NCBI GenBank assembly: GCA_051294375.1
Contig: JBJCIZ010000239.1
Span: forward strand, 3,886,402 to 3,950,401
Length of the DNA: 64,000 nucleotides
Source of the DNA: Paraspadella gotoi
Lineage: Eukaryota; Chaetognatha
Reading direction: 5' to 3'
Position 1 is the stretch's first letter; every line of letters starts with the position of its first letter. The notes under the pieces are model-generated. The model did no database searches. It had not been told where the DNA came from and saw nothing but the letters and a program-made list of their open reading frames with translations. Shown piece by piece: positions 57,126 through 64,000 of this stretch. The translations under genes and the position numbers were made by a program.

Positions 57126-57780
57126 AAAATTCTAAAAGGAGGACGATACTAATACTCATTGTATACTAATGGAACATTTTATGTAATAAACTATTATAAT
57201 AAAATTTACAATTTACCGCGTAGGCTCATATTTATTACTATACTAATTCCAATAAATGTTAAAATTTCAAATCAAGTTTTTTCTAAGAGGATTTTTCGCA
57301 ATTTGGTAGTTCCTCATAAAAAGTTGATAAAAAGAATATATATAACCTCTTTTTTAAAAATATTCCTTCATTAAGTGGGTCAAAATTAAATTTAGAAAAA
57401 ATTTATATTTTAAGCTGAAAATTAACTTTTATAATTAAATATAGTTTTGTAATTTTTTAACCCACTTATTGAAAAAGAATTTTTAAAAATATTATATTTT
57501 CTTTTATCAAACTTTGACGAGGATACAAATCTGCAAGACAAAATTTAAGAAAAGCTATTTTGAATTTTTTCGATTTTATAAGGGATAGTTACTATATTAT
57601 AAATATAGCCCTATGCGAAAATTAAAAAACATAAAATAATTTTTTTTTAACAAATTAATGTTCAACTGATGTATGTTGTTCATAATTGACCTTTAGAATT
57701 TTCGTACATAACTTTCACTACGCCTTAATGCAGAATGTTTTATCACTTTTCACTGCTGCCACCACATAACTTTCAAATCC
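57126..57780. other. AT-rich non-coding region with dispersed-repeat fragment
   Basis: No gene seen. Around 57515-57600 the sequence GATACAAATCTGCAAG with TTTTTTCGATTTTATAAGGG resembles parts of duplication A (about 6190-6265), suggesting an old AT-rich dispersed repeat. Confidence 0.35.
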
Positions 57781-57790
57781 TGTTAACAGG

Positions 57791-57893
57791 TTCAGCACTT
57801 ACGCTCTGGTCTTTGCCCTTGCTGGAATTATCACTGCCAGCGCGGTCTACGCCGGAATTTTTCACTATTGGCGTTGTCTCTTGGCGGCTTTAT
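57791..57893 (+). CDS. Possible exon with one transmembrane segment
   Basis: After an acceptor-like CCTGTTAACAG, one frame reads FSTYALVFALAGIITASAVY, then AGIFHYWRCLLAALSF and a TAG. The AGIITASAVYAGIF part has the character of a single membrane helix followed by a short basic segment. A neighbouring frame also runs open to 57983. The stretch is more GC-rich than its surroundings. The product is unknown, and the lack of any second exon or donor of good quality keeps confidence low. Confidence 0.2.
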
Positions 57894-59736
57894 CCTTTTA
57901 GGTCTCAGTCTTCTTCTTCGTCTGGGAATGCTGCGACTGTTGGTCTAAAGACGCATAACGCCGCTGCTACGAGCCCAAATTAATATGACCGACATCACAG
58001 AATATTTGTTTGTCTGTCTACCTTTTTACTAATAAATTGTTTTCATATTTCAAACGCCCTGTAATTCGACAATAAAAACTTTAAAATTAACATGAAATAG
58101 TTTTTTTTTTAATTCAGAAAGATAAAAATAAACTGAAACGACGATGTATATATAGATGCAATTGTACAGTTTTTATTTCTCTTTAATCGTACGGATGTTT
58201 TTTTTTTTAAGTAAAATGGGTTTTTTTAAATCACCGATATTTTTTTTTCTTTAAAAATTATCATCAATGTTATTACGAATTCGGTAATTGTAGGTGCGTT
58301 GATCGTTAATTAATTAAAATATTATTTGTAAAAAAAAACTTTAAATAAAATAATTGATTTTTTTTCAATTAAATGCATTTAACAGTTGTATTTTTTTTCG
58401 GTTAAATCATTAATTTAGTTTTTCAAGAAAATGTCAAAATTAAGAATTTTACAATTAGAATAACCAGCAGAACCGTACAATACAAATCTATCCAATGGGT
58501 CGACTGACAAAAAAAATTACTTTCATAAAATCCCAAACAAAATTTAGATAATTCAGATTTCGGTGCAAAAAGTTTAACATAAAAACTGTATTTTCTTAAA
58601 AAAATAACCTTTTTCAACTCTAGTCGCGGGACCTAGAAAAAGCCAATTTAAAAAGTATTTATGAAATTTGAAAAAGAAAAACTGAGATTAAAGAACTTCT
58701 TTATTTTCTATAAAATAAAAAATAGTTAAACAATTTAATTTAAAAATCATTTTAATTAAATTAAAATTTGCTTATTATGTTGAATACTAAGTCGTCCTGC
58801 AATTTCCATAAACTACGAGTTTGATTCTCTTGCCCTTTTGTCCGCCGACCAACGGAATCAACTAACGAATATAACGACATCTGTAGCATCCGAACTTAAA
58901 CGAAATAAAAACAAAATTGAGAATCAACATTTAAAAATCGAGAATAGAACGAGCTTGGGCTTTTAGTTTAAATCTTATAGATTCATTCTTCACAATGTCT
59001 CATTAATTGATTAAACAATACTTGATTTCTTGTTTAAAATGTTGTTTGAGATTTATTACATTTAGAAAAAAACGATTTTTTTACATATGTACCTTTAATT
59101 AAATCTTACAGCAATAAAAAAACATTTATCAGCTAAAAAGTACTTAACAGATTGTAAATTTTAAAATCTTAAGGTTATTGATCAAATTTATGAACAGTGA
59201 AGAAACAACACGCGCGGCTATTTTAATTTTTTAAAACTAAAATTGTATGTTATGCATCAACTCGTTCCATTCCCTCGCGATTCTATATTTACAAACAAAC
59301 AGTTTCCTTTTTGTACTTTAAAAAAAAAGAACAAATGGCTATTCGTGTGTAACACTTGTGGATTAAATCACGAAAATGTAAAAAAAAAAAAAAGTAAATG
59401 CGATGATTTTATTTTTCTCGCTCACCGAAAAATGTTCGACCGACGCCAATGAGTAAAAGAACATTTGTCAAAAAATGGCATGAGAGCGAGAGAGAGAGAG
59501 AGAGAGAGAGAGAGCAGAGAGAGAGAGAGAGAAGAGAGATGAGAGAGAGAGAGAGAGAGAGAGAAGAGAGAGAACATAAATAGAAAACATAAAAAAGAGA
59601 GAAAAAATTACAAAAAGTCTTAATCACAGACGAAAGAACAATGCGTTTAAAAATTAAAAAAACCCCAGTAAAAATAGAGACAGAGTCAGACTAAAGATAG
59701 AGACAGAGTCAGACTCAAAAAAGAGACACAGAGTCT
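57894..59736. other. AT-rich non-coding region
   Basis: No supported gene. Contains a GA tract (about 59484-59572) and repeated AGACAGAGTCAGACT units (about 59678-59730) just downstream of the minus-strand terminal exon, i.e. in its 3' UTR. Confidence 0.45.
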
Positions 59737-60079
59737 CACACTTCCGTCCCCATTCCAGCGTCGACGTGAGGCGAGAACTTGACGTGAGCGTTCTCCTCGG
59801 GAATCGTGTAAAGAGACGAATAAGATGCCGCCGCTGCCGCCGCAGCCGCCGCCGCCGCCGCCGCCGCCGCCGCTCCCGCTCCGCCGCCGGGTTGATGCCC
59901 GGCGTGAAGCAGGCCGCCCAGAGGGTGTAGAGTAGGTTCCGGCGGCGGCGGCGAGATCGGAGGGTAAGGTTCGATCCAGTAACCGAGAGAGTGCGGATCC
60001 AACATCTCCGTTGGAACGGATTTGGATCGGGGAAGTTCGCGGGTAAGGGCGGAGTGAACCGAGGCTGGAGGGTAAGCGT
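59737..60079 (-). CDS. Terminal exon of an unrecognised gene (Ala/Pro-rich tail ending TEV)
   Basis: On the minus strand a strong pyrimidine-rich acceptor (CCACCCTCCCAAATCAG) ends at 60080. The frame then reads AYPPASVHSALTRELPRSK, SVPTEMLDPHSLGYW, IEPYPPISPPPPEPTLHP, LGGLLHAGHQPGGGAG, a run of about 16 Ala, SYSSLYTIPEENAHVKF and SPHVDAGMGTEV, followed by TGA. The C-terminal T-E-V fits a class I PDZ-binding motif, which would suggest the cytoplasmic tail of a membrane or junctional protein. This is inference only. The Ala run is encoded by GCC/GCG triplets. Upstream exons should lie to the right (larger coordinates). I do not recognise the family. Confidence 0.5.
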
Positions 60080-60447
60080 CTGATTTGGGAGGGTGGGTGA
60101 GGGGGAATATGGAAGGTAAGTAATTTTTATTTTTTTTAGTAATTTTTTATAAAAAATACAAAAACATATGTTTTTAACTTTAAAATTAATTTATACAGAT
60201 TTATACTTTAAACCGTAAACATATTAATATTTATTGTGTTTCTTTTATATGAAAAGAGATTAGCTCTTTACGCACACACAAACACACACATACACACACA
60301 CACACAAACGATCTTTGGTCAAACGAAACCAAAGACGAAGAAAGAGAAAAATGTAAACAGAGAAGAACATAAAAAAGATAAAAAGAAACTTCATAACAGA
60401 AAAAAAAAAATCCCGCGCTTCATCGGTCGGGAGGGGGGCATAATACT

Positions 60448-60539
<92 letters not shown>

Positions 60540-60938
60540 TTTCTTTCTCTTCATCCCTTGTTTACAGTCAACACAAGAAAAAAAGTCTTTTAAGGCCGAA
60601 ACTCTCTTCTTAAGCTGCTGATTGCTGGGAGGGAGAGAGGGAAAGAGAGAAAGAGAGTGAGAAGGCAAAAGAAAAAGAGGGGAGGGAGGGAGGTAGAGAG
60701 AGAGAGAGAGAAGGAAAATGAGAAAGAGGGGAATGGAGGGAGAGAGAGATAGAGAGACAGAGAGAGAGAGAGAGAGTGAGAGAGAGAGAGAGAAAGAAAC
60801 GAAGAAAATAAAAATTAAAAAAAAAACATAAGAAACAGAAAAAAAAACAAGAAAAACAGAAAAAGTGGAATCAAGAATCAGACGAGAATTTTTTATTTTT
60901 AAATTTTAAACTTTTGACGCCAAAACAGAACCACTCAA

Positions 60939-60974
<36 letters not shown>

Positions 60975-61300
60975 TTCCTACCCATCTTCTCTATTTTATG
61001 TAGTTCCAATCGATCCCATTTTTCATTTACTTCTTTCCCTTTTATCTCTTTCTTTTTCCTCAGCTCCTTTAAATCACTACCCTTTTTTTGGCTATTTTCT
61101 TTTTTCATCTTTGATTTTTTGTTGGATACTTTCGTCTCTAATTCTCTTGCCCTTTTTTTCTTTTTTCTTCCCTATTAATCACCCTCTTTTAGCCATCTTT
61201 CACACCTCTCTTTCCGCTACACTCTCTCTTTCTCTTATTGCTTTCTTAAGCCTCTTTGTTCCTTTCTTTCCCCCCACGCTCTACTCCCCTCAACCGGCCG
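60080..61300. other. Non-coding region with CA, GA and CT microsatellites
   Basis: CACACA tract (about 60275-60305), a long pure CT tract (about 60450-60535), GA tracts (about 60610-60800) and a CAT triplet run (about 60940-60975). If the exon at 59737-60079 is real this would be its upstream intron. No coding sequence seen. Confidence 0.5.
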
Positions 61301-63660
61301 TCTTTTCTCCCATTACGGACTGGGCGGCGGGCGAATTTTTTCCCACTCGTCAATGACGTCGAACGCCGACCGAAATCGAGGCTGGCGGTCCTTAACCTGC
61401 TGCCGCTCAAGAACGGCTGGCGGCGCTGCTGCAAAACTCCCTGTTGCCCCGAGCAGACACAGCACGGTGGCTGCCACCGGCTCCCGGGATATTTGTTATA
61501 TGTTTGTAAGTATGTAGTTCTAGGTTAAAGTCGAGCCACACAGGATTTAGTTGATGAGCAAATGTAATTATGGATAACACTTTATGACCGTGACATCATG
61601 ATTTACAAGAAGATTACAAGAAGATTACAAGAAGATTTTAAAATAAAATTTCTATAATCAAAAACATTTTTTTAAATCGAGGAAATCATCTGAGAGTCAT
61701 GGCTCTCAACCCGCCCACGGCCACCTTCCCGCAACGCCTCCTCCATCGGCATTGCCGCGTAGATCTCTCCCTGTCACGTGACGCCTGCTTTCCCTCGGAG
61801 AAGTTGATCGTCCAGAAGAGTCGCCCCCGACGGAGAGGATCACGTGGGAGAAGCACGTGGTCGGAGACCCCAAAAGTTTGGCGCCGAGTAGGCGGCGTTT
61901 AATGTCGAAGCGGCGTCGTTTGTTCGGCCGTTGTCGACGGTCGATTGGATATCGCGTCATTTATGCGAATCCGGCCGTCGAGTTGAAGTTATCTTGCAAA
62001 ATGTCTTTTTGATTGGCGCGACCCTTCCAGAGTCTTCTTCGTGAAGCAAGTTTGATAAATCGAGGCATCTTTATCCCGTGTCGTCGCCCGGAGCCCTCGT
62101 TGATTTACGGCGTCGGTCGAGCGTCGTCTAAAACATTTCCCATAAATTGAGCATGAAATAATCTACATTGAAATCCTCTCGCGAAAATTCTCTCGTCGTC
62201 ATTCGTTCCGACCGAGTTCTTTCCCAACCAGATGACAGAGGAAAGATTCGATAAACAAACTCGGCCCTTCCTCTCCACCAGGAGGATTCGACGGGACAAT
62301 TCGAGCTTACCGCGCGATGACACTCCTCGTCACTCATGGATTTGGCAAATAAAGTGCCAAAAAGGTCGCGTCGAGGGTCTCGGGGTTCGAAATCCAGTCT
62401 TCCTACTCATGAGGGTAATTCACGTAAGCGCCAGTAAGAGAGAATTGAAGTCCGGCCAAGACGGAGTCACGAAACCTCGCCGCCCGACTCGTTGCGTAAG
62501 AGTCTTAAATCTCCACGGAAGTCCGGCAGCGATCCGAGTCGGGGACTCCGCTCTTCAAGCCGGAGCACGCGGCAGAGCCGCCAGCGTGCGCCAGGCATCA
62601 CCCGGAGGCCCTGAAGCGTCCCGTGCAGCTTGCCAGCCGTGAAGGCGGCAGCCGGCGAAGCAGCTCGTCCAGATGGGCGGCGCTCCATTCGATGGGGACT
62701 GATTATCGACGCCTATCGATCGTGGGCCTCGCGACGGCGTCCATTTCAGCAGAGGGGGGTCGCCGGTTAAAGAAGCGAAGGAAGCAGGTGGCAACTCGCG
62801 GCGGTCCGCAACCGGAACGCTCGTCTCCATAGCAACGCGAGATGCAGCATCATACTTCTCGAAGGAGATATTCCTATTAACTTTTCGCTCGAGAGAACTT
62901 CCCACGTAAGAGGGCGCCAGTTTGATCGTCCGAATTGCGTCGCCATCTAATCGAGGTTTTCGCCGCTCAATTCGTCCCATGGAGTCGAATCACACCACGC
63001 CATCATACTTGAGTTTGCCGTCACCGATGGAGTGAAAGGAAAGTGACAGAATTAGGCAAAGCCGACGATGGGTTGCTATTCCGCCGTCACGCGTCGCTGC
63101 AATGCTGTCGAGACGGAGCTTTGAACAGCTTCATCCCTCCACAACCAATGAGCGGAACCCGAGGTCTCGTTGAACAGTTTCGAAAATCATCCTCGCATCG
63201 ACGACTCAGGTCGTCTGTGTCCAGAAGGCCTCCCAAGTCTAAGGAAAATACGTTTCCATCTCTCGAAATACAACAAAAACGCTGTCGAGGCCGTTCGCCG
63301 CGCCGACGCTCGCGGGATCGCGCATCCGCAAGCATCCGGCCGCCCGCAGGCGACGCGGCACAGCGCTGCCGTCTCACGCAGCATACCTGCAAGGCGCCCC
63401 GGGAGGGGCCCGGGGGCGCCCGGGCTCTCGACGAAAAATGCGACGGCAGGAGATCAGGAGCCGGGCGAGATGCTGCCGTGACTGCGTGGAAGGCTTCCAT
63501 CGCCTCCAGAGGTCGTGTGAGTCGGTCACGTGGACGACCGAGAGGAACGCGTTGGACTTTGAAGATCGAAACTTCGTTGTCGAACGGATGAGATCGAGGA
63601 GGAAGAAGAGAAGAGGAGAAAGACAAGAGTGCAACGTACGCTTGAAGATAGGAGTTTATG
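61301..63660. other. GC/CpG-rich block
   Basis: Sharply more GC- and CpG-rich than the rest (for example GCGCCCCGGGAGGGGCCC near 63394 and many CGTCG/GCCGTCG words), apart from an AT-rich break at about 61500-61690. It contains TGACGTCG (CRE-like) at about 61354. Many overlapping frames are open on both strands, which is expected in such DNA, and none shows a recognisable domain. It could be a promoter/CpG island with a first exon, or a decayed element. Confidence 0.45.
63387..63500 (-). CDS. Candidate first coding exon in CpG-rich block
   Basis: On the minus strand an ATG at 63500 opens MEAFHAVTAASRPAPDLLPS and continues HFSSRARAPPGPSRGALQ up to a good donor, CTTGCAG followed by GTATGC (63386 and below), in phase 0. 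Its position upstream of the minus-strand exon at 59.7-60.1 kb would allow both to belong to one gene, but nothing links them directly. The frame also stays open past the donor. No domain is recognised. Confidence 0.2.
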
Positions 63661-64000
63661 AGCTCCATTGTAATTTATTTATTTTATTTATTTTATTTAT
63701 TTGTTTATATTAATTTAGTTGTTCTACTAATTTTTTATTTTTTCATTTTTTATTTCGTCTCTTCTGTTTTAGTATCGTCGGTCTCATTTATATTTTCTTC
63801 ATGACTATTAACTATTAACACTTTACAACTGTAATTATATACAGTGTAATACAGTAATATATACAGTGTATAGTAATACAGTAAAGTAAACAAAACTTTA
63901 ACAACGTTGAACGACAATAGGTAATATGTATTTATAACATTTAACACCAATTATCTTATGGAACAAAACAAGATTTCGAAGTCCTATACTAAAGCATTTT
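63661..64000. other. AT-rich end of window
   Basis: ATTTATTTTATTT repeats near 63670-63710 and ATACAGTGTAATACAGTAAT-type short repeats at about 63838-63885. No gene seen. Confidence 0.5.

Noticed and set aside
63043-63668. 182- and 193-codon overlapping frames on opposite strands
   Set aside because: Both are open because of CpG-rich composition and neither has a recognisable domain; only a small candidate exon with a good donor was kept, at low confidence.

Overview
The window is a low-GC metazoan (probably invertebrate) draft scaffold. The evidence is a multi-exon gene with GT-AG introns encoding a secreted cysteine-rich protein, abundant GA/CT, GAC/GAT and ATT microsatellites, several families of short non-autonomous repeats, and many N gaps. 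I cannot name the species. Nothing prokaryotic or viral was recognised.

Layout. 1-4.9 kb holds one long uninterrupted minus-strand reading frame (773 codons), a multi-pass membrane protein whose N-terminal half looks XK-related. 5-25 kb is non-coding: GA/CT tracts, a tRNA-derived SINE, hairpin-ended repeats, elements with a TTAGGG-like interior, and three duplicated blocks (two direct, one inverted). 25.9-41.7 kb holds the main gene: a signal peptide, a cysteine repeat of the form PC-x-L-G-T-P-G-C, and about seven or eight von Willebrand factor type C (VWC) domains on at least thirteen exons. Its first exons appear twice (25.9-26.7 and 28.7-29.6 kb). Its last four exons appear again, inverted, at 48.2-50.6 kb, as part of an 11.8 kb palindrome (38.95-50.74 kb). 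51.5-54.3 kb is almost entirely GAC/GAT triplet DNA and includes a 239-codon aspartate-rich frame with a six-times repeated motif. 55-64 kb has a probable minus-strand terminal exon with alanine and proline tracts and a possible PDZ-ligand C-terminus (59.7-60.1 kb), a degenerate copy of part of it at 55.5 kb, and a GC/CpG-rich block at 61.3-63.7 kb.

Two points govern how the rest should be read. First, most large duplications abut a gap of exactly 25 N, and one copy carries many single-base indels. They are best explained by unmerged overlapping flanks or two haplotypes placed side by side, not by real gene duplication. Second, the first intron of the VWC gene is almost exactly one TA-flanked terminal-inverted-repeat element, and deleting it leaves an apparently continuous exon. 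That makes it a candidate for an intron created by a transposon, the most interesting biological observation here. Other points of interest are a minisatellite grown from an exon end together with its splice donor, a promoter-like cluster inside the VWC gene, and a repeat family whose terminal hairpin changes sequence but keeps its pairing.
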